From Nostoc sp. TCL240-02 (lineage in GTDB: Bacteria > Cyanobacteriota > Cyanobacteriia > Cyanobacteriales > Nostocaceae), in the NCBI RefSeq assembly GCF_013343235.1, contig NZ_CP040094.1, positions 3,348,501-3,412,500 of the forward strand: a DNA stretch of 64,000 nt. Direction: 5' to 3'. A program made the position numbers and the translations under genes. This document shows, in pieces, positions 27,403 through 35,759 of the stretch. Every line of letters starts with the position of its first letter. The stretch's first letter is position 1. The notes beneath the pieces were generated by a model, which ran no database searches, was not told where the DNA came from, and worked only from the letters and a program-made list of their open reading frames with translations.

Positions 27403-28884
27403 CTACCTAACAGAAAATGCTTCATTGAACCGTCGCGTCACAGGCTCAGTAATAAATGTCAGAATTGACTTTTTACGAGTGACAATTTCACCTGTAGCAG
27501 ACATACCTGGTGTAAATTCTACCTCTTGACCACGTACATTAACTGAATGTTTATTTAGCTTAATTCTTGTAGGAAAAACTAAGCCCAATTCTTTATCAAT
27601 AATTGCATTTGGACTGACTTGCATAACTTCGCCCTCCACAATCCCAAATTCCTGGAAGGGGAAAGTCGCCATTTTCACTTTTGCCTTCATTCCTTGACGA
27701 ATAAACCCAATATCGCGGTTAAGAACTTTCACCTCTAGAAGCATTTCTTCCCCTTCTGGCAAAATTGACAGCAATTCTTCACCAGATTGGACTGGCCCCT
27801 TGGTGGCTTTGACTCTGTAAATCGTACCTGCAACGGGAGCCTCAATCGTTTCTAAAGCTTGCTGCTTCCTCGCCTGCTCTAATTGACCTTGAACAGTTGT
27901 CAGTTCTTCTTTACGCTTGTTGAACTGGGTTAAAATTTCACTTTGGCGTTCTGATGCTATGCGTTGGGCCTGACTACGGGCAGCGTTGTAAGCTTGTTCT
28001 GCTTGGCGAATTTCTTGGGCTTGAGCAGCAATATCTTTTTCTAATGATGTGACTTTATCTTGAGCCTCTGTTATTCTATTCTGGGCGTTAGTTACTTCAT
28101 CTTGCGATCTGGTAATTTCTGTCTTTGCACGAGTCAATCTTTCTTGAGCATCCAAGTAATCGACACGAGGTACAGCACCAGGAGTAATTAGAGTGCGTAA
28201 GCTTTTTTCTCTTTCTTGTGCAAGTGCCAAATTACTTTCAATTTTAATTCGGATGCTGTCTGCGTTGGCAAGGTTGGTTTTGGCATTCGCAAAGCTGCTT
28301 TTGGCATTAGCTAAGTTGTCTTGCAATCGAGTCAACCGGACTTTGGCTTGATTGATGAGTGCTATTTGGCGATTTGCTTCTGCTTCTGCTCCTGCTTGAC
28401 GCGCTTGGTAGTCTTGCAGGCGGGAATTTAAAAGTTCATCTTGTAGTTTCGTCCCAGTAGTTTTGCCTCCAAGACGTTCTGCATCCAAACGTTGCAAATC
28501 GTCTTGAATCAATCTAGTTGATTTGGCTAGGCGGGAAACATCAGTTATTTGTAAGTCAGGGTCTTTTTGAATTAGAATTTGACCTTTGGTAACGCGATCG
28601 CCTTCTTGAACTTTCACACCGACGATTGACCCCCCACCCAAGGATGTCACTGGCCTAACCTGTGTGGAAGCAATTAATTCCCCTGGTGCTGTTGCTACTT
28701 CATCTATTTGCGAGAAGTACGCCCAAGCGATCGCTCCAAATACGATCACGCTCATTGTTCCCGCTAATAACCTCGTGTACAGGGGTGGCAATTCCTGTAC
28801 CGCCTTCCCCAATTCATAAGTGAGTTGTTCTTCTGGTTGAGCGAATCGCTCTTTTGTCTGACGTGCTTGAGCAGCATTTACCAT
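27403..28884 (-). CDS. HlyD-family membrane fusion protein
   Basis: A periplasmic adaptor of type I secretion, linking the inner-membrane ABC exporter to an outer-membrane TolC-type channel. The 493-residue protein has a short cytoplasmic N-terminus, one membrane segment (about 38-60, LLAGTMSVIVFGAIAWAYFS), a lipoyl half-motif (GGGSIVGVKVQEGDRVTKGQ, about 83-102), a long coiled coil (about 115-345) rich in Ala, Gln and Asn, the second lipoyl half (ETIEAPVAGTIYRVKATKG) and a beta-barrel tail ending FNEAFSVR. It is convergent with the subtilase. It starts at ATG 28884 after an AAAGGAT leader. Confidence 0.93.
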   Translation of the reverse strand: MVNAAQARQTKERFAQPEEQLTYELGKAVQELPPLYTRLLAGTMSVIVFGAIAWAYFSQIDEVATAPGELIASTQVRPVTSLGGGSIVGVKVQEGDRVTKGQILIQKDPDLQITDVSRLAKSTRLIQDDLQRLDAERLGGKTTGTKLQDELLNSRLQDYQARQAGAEAEANRQIALINQAKVRLTRLQDNLANAKSSFANAKTNLANADSIRIKIESNLALAQEREKSLRTLITPGAVPRVDYLDAQERLTRAKTEITRSQDEVTNAQNRITEAQDKVTSLEKDIAAQAQEIRQAEQAYNAARSQAQRIASERQSEILTQFNKRKEELTTVQGQLEQARKQQALETIEAPVAGTIYRVKATKGPVQSGEELLSILPEGEEMLLEVKVLNRDIGFIRQGMKAKVKMATFPFQEFGIVEGEVMQVSPNAIIDKELGLVFPTRIKLNKHSVNVRGQEVEFTPGMSATGEIVTRKKSILTFITEPVTRRFNEAFSVR

Positions 28885-28899
28885 ATATTTTTATCCTTT

Positions 28900-28985
28900 G
28901 TTATTTGTCATTTGTCCTTGGTGATTCACTAATGAGCAATACTTCGGCCTCGCTCAGTACAAGTGACTAATGACTTGTGTTTAAT
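28900..28985. repeat. Mixed short repeats between HlyD and the SDR gene
   Basis: TTGTCATTTGTCCTTGG-type heptamers (about 28900-28921) are followed by CAATACTTCGGCCTCGCTCA (28937-28964, the same dispersed element that sits inside the DUF92 gene) and GACTAATGACT units. Confidence 0.8.
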
Positions 28986-29861
28986 TCAAACTGCTAGATA
29001 ACGCCGCAAAAAATTTTCTAATGTCTCCAATTGGAAGTTAAAAATCGCTTCTAAATTGGCAATTTCATCTTTTGTACAGAAAAATTCGTTTGCTAGCAAT
29101 GTGCGATAAGTTCCCAAAGCTTTTTGGGTTTGGGGATTAAATAGACCCAATGCACCTTGTAACCCATCAATTAAAAATAGTGGTGAATTAATTATTACTG
29201 GCTCTTTGGCGAAAATCCGACCAAAAATCCGGGGAATATCTTCTCGTAATAAAATCTCTGGGCCTCCCACTGGTAAAATCTGGTTACGAGCGCCTTCAAC
29301 TGTCATAGAATCCACTACTATCCTTGCCAAATCATCGGTACTGACAATTGAGGTACGGTTTTTGCGATCGCCAATCAGCAGATACAATCCCGTTTCCCGA
29401 AATCGTTCTACCAATGGCAGCAAGTTAGATGCTAATCCAGCCGGGCGTAAAATTGTGTAATTCAAGCCACTAGCTGACAAATATCGCTCTACGGCTCGTT
29501 TGGCTTTGAACACAGGAGCGTCTTCATACCCGCGATCAGCTCCCAATACCGAAATAAAGACAAAATGCTCTACGCCATTAGCTTTTGCTTGGTCAATCAG
29601 TTCAATATTGGCGCGGTAATCTAAGGATAGAGCATCGCTATCAGAACCATGAGCGCTGATAATATACTTCACACCTTGAGTAGCTTTTTGAATATCTTTT
29701 TCTTGCAGCAAATCACCAATAAAGATTTCTGCACCCCGGTGTTCTAACTCGCTGTAACGCGAGGTAAGGCGGACAAATGCCCGCACAGACTGTTCTCGTT
29801 GCCGTAGCAGTCGCACAACTCTGCGACCAATTCCTCCCGTTGCTCCAGTTACTAGAAACAT
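28986..29861 (-). CDS. NAD(P)-binding SDR/NmrA-type reductase, Ycf39-like
   Basis: A 291-residue atypical short-chain dehydrogenase. MFLVTGATGGIGRRVV at the very start is the Rossmann glycine motif; FVFISVLGAD, YTILRPAGL and the SIVSTDDLARIV region are typical of the Ycf39/NmrA group, some of which help chlorophyll-protein or photosystem II assembly. The Tyr-xxx-Lys catalytic pair is not in its usual place, so it may be a redox or nucleotide sensor rather than an enzyme. A 100-base repeat-rich gap separates it from HlyD. Confidence 0.82.
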   Translation of the reverse strand: MFLVTGATGGIGRRVVRLLRQREQSVRAFVRLTSRYSELEHRGAEIFIGDLLQEKDIQKATQGVKYIISAHGSDSDALSLDYRANIELIDQAKANGVEHFVFISVLGADRGYEDAPVFKAKRAVERYLSASGLNYTILRPAGLASNLLPLVERFRETGLYLLIGDRKNRTSIVSTDDLARIVVDSMTVEGARNQILPVGGPEILLREDIPRIFGRIFAKEPVIINSPLFLIDGLQGALGLFNPQTQKALGTYRTLLANEFFCTKDEIANLEAIFNFQLETLENFLRRYLAV

Positions 29862-29988
29862 ATAAATACCTAAATTGAATAGTTGCAGCGTTTATAGTTG
29901 TCAAAATGCTCGATATATGCTCAAGATATCCTCACGCCAACTAAGCCAATTGGTCACACCTTATTTATCTTAATACTCTAAAAAATGA

Positions 29989-30014
29989 TCCCCCACATCT
30001 TTGTAGATGCAGGG
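29989..30014. repeat. Small palindromic repeat, copy 1
   Basis: TCCCCCACATCTTTGTAGAT followed by GCAGGG can fold on itself. A second copy lies at 33612-33641, also in a gene gap. Confidence 0.7.
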
Positions 30015-30035
30015 AATAGGTTAATAAAATTAGTT

Positions 30036-30413
30036 TTATTGGCTCAAAAAGTCGATAGCTTGTTCAAGCGACATCTTAGCCTTGTGCAAGTTCAGCAGAT
30101 TTTCTTGCTGATATCGGTCAGGATAGTTCATTTTTCTGCCCTCCAAAGTTATCCGAATCAGTGCTGTTTGTTCGTCTGTGGGTGAATTCATCTCCTCAAT
30201 AGCGGAACTGATTACCTGGATAGCGTTAAAGTTAGAGGATTTTAACCCTTTACCTAGCTTCATTTGTTGGAGCGCTAAAAGTGGAAATGCCATCAAAGTT
30301 ACGATGTACGAGGTTTTGTATCCTGCATTCCCTGTAGGTTTTACACCGTATCTCCGACATAAATCGCGTAATTCTTTAATAGTCTTGATTTCAAGTTCGG
30401 ATCGCGTGAACAT
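30036..30413 (-). CDS. SAP-like domain protein, unknown function
   Basis: The protein is 125 residues from ATG 30413. The N-terminal part (TIKELRDLCRRYGVKPTGNAGYKTSYIVTLMAF, about residues 11-43) resembles the SAP helix-turn-helix nucleic-acid-binding motif (LK-x-L-R-x-x-G...G-x-K-x-x-L-I). The remainder is charged and helical, ending HKAKMSLEQAIDFLSQ. Longer frames exist but use a TTG without a ribosome binding site. It lies near an insertion element and a small RHH-like gene, in what looks like an accessory region. DNA binding is an inference. Confidence 0.6.
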   Translation of the reverse strand: MFTRSELEIKTIKELRDLCRRYGVKPTGNAGYKTSYIVTLMAFPLLALQQMKLGKGLKSSNFNAIQVISSAIEEMNSPTDEQTALIRITLEGRKMNYPDRYQQENLLNLHKAKMSLEQAIDFLSQ

Positions 30414-30542
30414 AAAATAGTAGTGTCCATTTTTTGAATTGGATATTAGTGGTTGTACTTCCGGCAAGTTGTGGCAACCACTAAAAAACAATTTAATCTA
30501 ATGCCTACCAGTGGTTCAAATTATATTTATATTTCTACATAA

Positions 30543-30731
30543 ATGCCTAACCCTAAAGGTCATTCAGAAAATTTAAAACCATTTAAATCAGAGAGGGAAG
30601 AATCTTTAAGTGAGCGTCTTAATTTACGTGTCACAAAAACTATGAAGGAAGAACTATCTACCAAAGATGATCCTCCAGAATTTTGCCGTCGTGCAATCCA
30701 GGAAGCATTAGATAAAGATAGAGAAAAGTAA
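30543..30731 (+). CDS. Small basic/acidic protein, possible ribbon-helix-helix type
   Basis: The 62-residue product reads MPNPKGHSENLKPFKSEREE and then SLSERLNLRVTKTMKEELST, in which LNLRVTKTMKEEL looks like the beta-strand and first helix of a ribbon-helix-helix DNA-binding protein; PPEFCRRAIQEALDKDREK could be the second helix. It might be a plasmid-type regulator or antitoxin. No toxin partner is visible; the IS630 element begins 33 bases after its stop. Confidence 0.55.
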   Translation: MPNPKGHSENLKPFKSEREESLSERLNLRVTKTMKEELSTKDDPPEFCRRAIQEALDKDREK

Positions 30732-30764
30732 TCTCAAAGGGATAGTTGTTACGAATGCGTGAAT

Positions 30765-31795
30765 TATAGCGGTTATCAGTCTACTTCAGTACAGTAGGAG
30801 AGAGCAATTCTACTGATAATTGGTGGTGATGAAAGCCTACTCTCTCGACTTGCGTCAAAAAATAGTTGATGCTTATGCCTGCGGTGACATTTCCCAACGA
30901 AAACTGGCTAAAAACTTTGGTGTCACCTTAAGTTTTGTGCAAAATTTACTCAAACGCCATCGAGAATTGGGGATGATAGGCCCCAAGGTGCGGACTGAGC
31001 AGACAGCAACAAAGTTGAATGCTGAACAGTTAGAAATCCTGCGCCAACTCGTCATAGCACAGCCCGATGCGACGTTAAGCGAATTGCGGGAACGACTTTA
31101 CGAGAAAACAGAGGTCTTAATTGGGGTAGCTACGGTGAATCGGATGGTTCGCTGGAAACTTCACCTCAACCTCAAAAAAAAGTCTCCACCTCACAAAAAA
31201 GGTAGTGATGAAGTCCAACTAGCCCGATTTGAGTACTGGAAACTCTTGAGGGGGATACCCGTCGAAGAGCTGATTTTCTTAGATGAATCGGGAGTTAATC
31301 TGTCCTTCATCCGCAAATGTGCCCGCGCCTTGCCTGGCCTTCAGGCTATGCTCAAAAGCCCAACCGCAAAGGGAAAAATGTCTCGGTAATTGGTGCAATT
31401 AGCTTGAAAGGACTGCTCACCCAATGGAGTGGCTTAGGTTCTATCGATGCTTTGACTTTTGATGCCTTCATCGCCCAAAAGCTCGTACCCAAACTTTGGC
31501 CTGGTGCAGTGGTGATCATGGATAACTGCTCAATCCATAAAAGTGATGAACTTGAAGCTTTGCTCATCGCTGCTGGCGCTCATCTCATTTATCTCCCCCC
31601 CTATTCTCCCGATTTTTCACCGATTGAGAATTGTTGGTCCAAGATTAAGAACATTCTCCGTCGCATCGGTGCAAGGACATACCCTGATTTACTCCAGGCA
31701 TTAGATACGGCATTCGCAGAAGTGACAATAGAGAATTTGCTGGGTTGGTTTACTCACTGCTGCTACTGTACCTCACAAGACTGATAACCGCTATA
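30765..31795 (+). mobile_element. IS630-family insertion sequence
   Basis: The element is bounded by 33-bp imperfect inverted repeats. The outer 18 bases, TATAGCGGTTATCAGTCT at 30765-30782, are perfect at the right end (31778-31795), and GTACAGTAG is shared at the inner end. TA dinucleotides at both ends fit IS630/mariner target preference. It carries one transposase gene split by a frameshift. Total length is 1031 bp. Confidence 0.93.
30829..31784 (+). pseudogene. IS630 transposase, frameshifted
   Basis: The first part (from ATG 30829, MKAYSLDLRQKIVDAYACGD) is an HTH domain followed by the first DDE aspartate in ELIFLDESGVNL. The frame then runs into LQAMLKSP and stops at 31387. The next frame picks up as YAQKPNRKGKNVSVIGAISL, with the second Asp in VVIMDNCSIHKS and the Glu in YSPDFSPIENCWSKIK. 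The switch is -1 and lies near 31345-31350; a stop at 31296 in the second frame excludes an earlier crossing. Either one base was lost or ribosomes shift frame here as in some relatives. No classic slippery heptamer is seen at the junction. Confidence 0.85.
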
Positions 31796-31810
31796 CTGCA
31801 TTAAGTCAGC

Positions 31811-31844
31811 AATCAAGCATGTTGAAAAAGCAATATGCTTGATT
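31811..31844. repeat. 10-bp inverted repeat next to the IS
   Basis: AATCAAGCAT (31811-31820) is perfectly inverted as ATGCTTGATT (31835-31844), just ahead of the 62-bp tandem repeats. Confidence 0.85.
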
Positions 31845-32030
31845 GCTTGCGGAAAACACCGAAATGAGAAAGCAAACTGGAGTTTGAGAAAGTAAAAGTT
31901 CCTTTTGCTTGCGGAAAACACCAAAATGAGAAAGCAAACCGGGGTTTGAGAAAGTAAAAGCTGCTTTTGCTTGCGGAAAACACCAAAATGAGAAAGCAAA
32001 CTGGAGTTTGAGAAAGTAAAAGCTTCTTTT
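31845..32030. repeat. 62-bp tandem repeat, three copies
   Basis: Each copy starts GCTTGCGGAAAACACC (31845, 31907, 31969) and contains GAGAAAGCAAACTGGAGTTTG. Copies differ at only a few positions. Because 62 is not a multiple of three, open frames across it on the minus strand are incidental. Confidence 0.95.
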
Positions 32031-32096
32031 GAGTAAGTCAAATGCCATTTTGCTTATTAAATTCGACGTAACTTAAGTAATTACGTTAAGAAGATT

Positions 32097-32172
32097 TGTA
32101 GATTGGGTTGAACGGAGTGAAACCCAACAAAGCCGTGAAAATGTTTGGTTTCGTTCCTCAACCCAACCTACA
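32097..32172. repeat. 76-bp palindromic repeat
   Basis: TGTAGATTGGGTTGA at the left and TCAACCCAACCTACA at the right are near-perfect inverted ends, and an inner GAAACCCAAC / GTTTGGTTTC pair extends the fold. It encodes nothing and resembles the palindromic MITE-like elements common in cyanobacteria. Confidence 0.75.
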
Positions 32173-32306
32173 TTAGAGTTATTTTTTAGGTAAAACCTCG
32201 CAGTATTTGGCTGAGTTAAAATCGTTGAAGAAGGATTTAAAGCAGTAAGTATAATGCGTTGGCAATTATTGCCAATATAGAGAAGTGGATGTGAGGAGAC
32301 TTATAA

Positions 32307-33255
32307 ATGAGTGACGAAGATCAGTTTGATGTCTTCCTTTGCCACAATAGCAAAGACAAGCCTGAAGTTATAGAAATTGCTAATGAATTAACAAGACAAG
32401 GAATTAAAGCTTGGCTAGATAAGTGGGAACTTCGTCCTGGTTTAGCATGGCAGTCTTTACTAGAAGAACAAATAGAAAATATTAAATCAGCAGCAGTTTT
32501 TGTAGGTAGCAGTGGACTTGGCCCCTGGCAAAGTCAAGAGATGAGAGCTTTTTTAAACGAATTTGTAGAGAGAGGCTGTCCCGTGATTCCCGTTTTGCTT
32601 GAGAATACACCACAGCAGCCGAAACTTCCAATTTTTCTTAGGAATCATACTTGGGTTGACTTTCGGACAGATACTGAGGCTATGGAAAACTTAATTTGGG
32701 GTATTACTGGAAAACCGCCAGAGCGAAAACCAAAGCTACAGCAAGTAATTCAAGCCGACGACCTCAGTTCTGAGAAGGGAGTAAACTACACGCGATTGCG
32801 AGATTTGCTAGCAGCAGGCAAGTGGAAAGAAGCAGATGACGAAACTTTAGCTGTTATGCTCAAAGCATCTAGTAGGGAAAAGGAAGGCTGGTTTGATTTA
32901 GCAGCCGTCAATAATTTTCCCTATACTGAACTTACGCACCATTGATCAACTTTGGGTAAAATATAGCAATGGGCGCTTTGGCTTTAGCGTTCAGAAGAAA
33001 ATTTATCTGAGTGTTGGTGGCAAGGCTGACGGTGAATTTTATAAAGAAGCCTGGGAAAAATTAGGCGATCGCGTAGGATGGAAAGTGAAAAGAAACTGGA
33101 TACATCATTCAGATGTAGTTTTTAACGCTTCAGCACCAGAGGGACACCTCCCCAGTTGCATACTCTTTACTCTTGGAGGGTTGGCTGTATATGGCGCTTC
33201 GTTATATAAATATGTGGCGTTTCTCGCATCAAGACTTGTGAAGTGTAACATTTAA
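32307..33255 (+). pseudogene. TIR-GUN4 fusion protein gene, frameshifted
   Basis: The frame starts at ATG 32307 behind GAGGAG. Residues about 7-150 are a TIR domain (FDVFLCHNSKDKPEVIEIAN, and WQSQEMRAFLNEF, where Glu matches the NADase position). Residues from about 160 are a GUN4 domain (YTRLRDLLAAGKWKEADDET). The frame stops at 32943, but an extra A at 32934 explains this: skipping it gives RTIDQLWVKYSNGRFGFSVQ and continues through GWKVKRNWIHHSDVVFNASAPEGHLPS to LASRLVKCNI, stop 33253-33255. Corrected length is 315 residues. GUN4 domains bind porphyrin intermediates of chlorophyll synthesis; TIR domains in bacteria often cleave NAD in immunity. Whether the lesion is real or an assembly error cannot be told. 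Confidence 0.88.
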
Positions 33256-33360
33256 GCACTTCAGATTTTTATAAATATTTGTAATTGAGTTGTTTTCTAC
33301 GAGTTAATCAATATTTCAGAGATCCGATACCTGGCACTAGAGGCTGATTAATTCTTGTTT

Positions 33361-33416
33361 AGTCCTCTTGAGAGGACTTTGGCTATTAGCCGTAGGTTTC
33401 TAACCTATGGCGGGTG
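33361..33416. repeat. Double-hairpin repeat, copy 1
   Basis: AGTCCTCTTGAGAGGACT forms a first hairpin and GCCGTAGGTTTCTAACCTAT with GGC a second; GGCTATTA links them. It is related to the inverted copy at 33484-33538. Confidence 0.8.
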
Positions 33417-33483
33417 ATGGTTCAAATGTGAGATTGTGGACTTAAGGTATTTGCATCATTGCAGAATGTTGGCATTGTCCACA

Positions 33484-33538
33484 CGTCCGCCTCAGAATAA
33501 ATTCTGCGGCTCATAGCGAAAGTCATCTGAAGCTGACT
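33484..33538. repeat. Double-hairpin repeat, copy 2 (inverted)
   Basis: Read on the minus strand this is AGTCAGCTTCAGATGACT, a linker CGCTATGA and GCCGCAGAATTTATTCTGAG, matching copy 1 in layout. The stems differ in sequence but both remain paired. Confidence 0.8.
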
Positions 33539-33611
33539 GAAATTCTTGTTTTACCCGCATTTCCAGCCAGAGGCTAGAAAAAAGTCTGGGAAAAGTTTTC
33601 CCAATTTAAAA

Positions 33612-33641
33612 TCCCCCCACATTTTTGTAGATGCAGGGGGA
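33612..33641. repeat. Small palindromic repeat, copy 2
   Basis: TCCCCCCACATTTTTGTAGA and TGCAGGGGGA form a hairpin with a CCCCC/GGGGG stem. It matches the repeat at 29989-30014. Confidence 0.75.
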
Positions 33642-33708
33642 GTATTAACAATTCAAAATTGTTTCAGATGACGATTTAAACGCTTTGTGCAAACAGCCCA
33701 CTTCAAAA

Positions 33709-34611
33709 CTATTCAGCAGCTTTGTTATTAGCTCTATTAGCACGCGCCTCAGCCGAAGCCATCACCTCATCCATATTCTCTAACACTTCACCAGGGAAGT
33801 TTTCCAAAACTCTGGTAGAAAGAGCAACTCGCCCTTTACCCTCATCCAAATCAATAATTACAGCTTTGATTGCCTGACCAACTTTAAATACCTTTTCTAA
33901 AGAGTCGATGAATTTTTGGCTTACCTGTTTGATATGAAGCAAAGCCCCCATACCATTTAAATCGACAAACACACCAAAAGGTTTGATGCCAGTAACTTTA
34001 CCTTCCACCAGTTGACCTAGTTCTAATAAGCTGAAGTTGCTAGAACGAGTTGCTAATCGCTGAGAAAGAATGAGTTTGTTGGTGTTTTTATTAATTTCCA
34101 AAAAGCCCACAGTCAGATTTTGACCTTTGAGTGCTTCTAAATTATCACGCTCTGCCAAGTGCGATCGCGGAATAAACCCCCGCAAGGAAAGAATATCGAC
34201 GGTGACACCACCTTTATTTACACCCATAACCCGTACTTGCACAGTCTGAGCATTTTCCTGCATTTCAGCCAATCGTTCCCAGATGTGCTGAATTTCCAAC
34301 TGCTTTCGAGAAAGGGTGACTTGACCTTCTGCATCTTGATCTCGGATAATCAAAAACTGCATTTCCTCTTGCAATGGCAGCACTTCCGATAAATCGGTAA
34401 CTGCTCTCAAAGAAGCCTCATCGCGCGGTAGAAAAGCTGACGACTTGCCACCAATATCGACATAAGCTCCATCATGGTCAAGTTGGAACACTTTGCCATG
34501 TACAACCTGTCCCTTTTGAAACTGGTAGTCGTGTTTTTCTAGCGCTTTGGCAAAATCGTCCATTGTAAATGACGAATTGGCTGTTTGAGAAAGTTTCGAT
34601 TCGGAATTCAT
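33709..34611 (-). CDS. S1-domain RNA-binding protein (30S ribosomal protein S1 type)
   Basis: A 300-residue protein with three S1 OB-fold domains: about residues 34-104 (GQVVHGKVFQLDHDGAYVDIGGKSSAFLPRDE), 122-188 (TVQVRVMGVNKGGVTVDILSLRGFIPRS) and 203-272 (GQLVEGKVTGIKPFGVFVDLNGMGALLHI). Cyanobacteria have short S1 proteins (Rps1a and Rps1b) that bind mRNA leaders; this one is of similar length but I cannot decide which. It starts at ATG 34611, with a weak ribosome binding site. Confidence 0.88.
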   Translation of the reverse strand: MNSESKLSQTANSSFTMDDFAKALEKHDYQFQKGQVVHGKVFQLDHDGAYVDIGGKSSAFLPRDEASLRAVTDLSEVLPLQEEMQFLIIRDQDAEGQVTLSRKQLEIQHIWERLAEMQENAQTVQVRVMGVNKGGVTVDILSLRGFIPRSHLAERDNLEALKGQNLTVGFLEINKNTNKLILSQRLATRSSNFSLLELGQLVEGKVTGIKPFGVFVDLNGMGALLHIKQVSQKFIDSLEKVFKVGQAIKAVIIDLDEGKGRVALSTRVLENFPGEVLENMDEVMASAEARANRANNKAAE

Positions 34612-34654
34612 GACTTTTGAAGATTAATTTTTATTTGAGATGGTGCAACTGGAG

Positions 34655-34737
34655 TTTTGATTGTCATTAGTCACTTGTCATTTGTCATTCGTCAGTTGTC
34701 CTTTATTATTCACTAATGACTAATGACTAATGACAAA
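34655..34737. repeat. Heptamer repeats between S1 and the dienelactone hydrolase
   Basis: GTCATTAGTCACTTGTCATTTGTCATT-type units (about 34662-34702) are followed by the complementary CTAATGACTAATGACTAATGAC (about 34712-34735), giving a potential hairpin. Confidence 0.8.
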
Positions 34738-34753
34738 CTTGGCTGTATATGCT

Positions 34754-35494
34754 TCAGTTCAGTTGACTAAAGAGTTGTTTGGCTTGCTCCCAAGCATCAG
34801 CAGCAGCTTTAGGATTATAACTGGCACGAAGGTCACAGAAAAATCCGTGATCAGCTCCATCGTAGCGAAACACACGATGAGGAATTTTATATTTTTCTAA
34901 CTCTGCTTCAATCTCGTCTACTTGTTCGGGTGGGATGCTAGCATCTTCTGTGCCAAAGAAGGCATAGACTGTACCTGGAATTTCTCTAGTGCGGGTGACA
35001 GTAGGAGTACCGCCTCCTGGCGTGCGGGTGGTAATTCCAGCACCGTAGAAGGAAGCCGTAGCTTTAATATCTGGTAAAGTGGCTGCAAGATATGCGACAT
35101 GACCGCCAAAGCAAAAGCCAATACAGCCAAAACTATCTTTTTTGACTTGGGGCAGATTTTTGAGGTAGTCAATTGCTAATTGAATATCGCTCAATAACTC
35201 TGATGCTTGAGTTTGCATCGCGTAGCCCCTGCCCGTTTCAATATCTTCGGGTGTGTATCCGGTTTCAAAACCAGGAGCAGTCCGTTGAAAAAGTGCAGGT
35301 GCGATCGCTACATACCCAAGTTTGGCAATCCGTTCTGTAACATCTCGAATGTGAACGTTGACACCAAAAATCTCTTGTAATACCACGATTCCTGGGTAAG
35401 ATCCAGGTTCTTTTGGTTCTGCTAAATAAGCAGACACTTGAATATTATCTTGCAAAAGATTAACCGTTGTGGTAATTATTGCTTGCTCTGCCAT
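34754..35494 (-). CDS. Dienelactone hydrolase family protein
   Basis: A 246-residue alpha/beta hydrolase. The Cys-His-Asp triad is visible: GCIGFCFGGH (nucleophile Cys128), GTEDASIPPEQ (Asp184) and DGADHGFF (His216), with Glu41 in LQEIFGVN placed to assist as in DLH enzymes. The length and the first half (VVLQEIFGVNVHIRDVTERIAKLGY) match the family. The natural substrate in cyanobacteria is unclear because chlorocatechol breakdown genes are absent here; a general carboxylic ester or lactone hydrolase is likely. Confidence 0.92.
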   Translation of the reverse strand: MAEQAIITTTVNLLQDNIQVSAYLAEPKEPGSYPGIVVLQEIFGVNVHIRDVTERIAKLGYVAIAPALFQRTAPGFETGYTPEDIETGRGYAMQTQASELLSDIQLAIDYLKNLPQVKKDSFGCIGFCFGGHVAYLAATLPDIKATASFYGAGITTRTPGGGTPTVTRTREIPGTVYAFFGTEDASIPPEQVDEIEAELEKYKIPHRVFRYDGADHGFFCDLRASYNPKAAADAWEQAKQLFSQLN

Positions 35495-35759
35495 AATAAT
35501 TTTTACCCGTGTTATGTGATTAACGGTGTGTTTGTTTGATATAACTATGCCAGTATGCCGAGGTTATTTCCAATAGAATTACCAAATACCATAGTGAGCG
35601 CATTAAAAATTTCTACCAGAAAAATTTTATTTGTAAATCAAATATTTGATATGTAGCAAATACAGCTGGTCACTAAAGGAGTGCTGGATAGAAGAGTAAC
35701 ACTTAATACTCAAAACTCAGCACTCATCACTCAGCACTTAGTATTCAGGAGGTTTGGTG

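Larger units (their letters stand above)
33256..33708. other. Repeat-rich gene-free stretch
   Basis: No gene was recognised. It holds two related double-hairpin repeats in opposite orientation and the second copy of the CCCCCACAT palindrome, annotated separately. Confidence 0.65.

Noticed and set aside
31845..32030. CRISPR array
   Set aside because: The three 62-bp units are nearly identical end to end, with no unique spacers between conserved repeats.
31763..32048. Minus-strand frames of 80-92 codons over the 62-bp repeats
   Set aside because: The repeat is not a multiple of three and the frames show only repeated low-complexity residues; no start signal.
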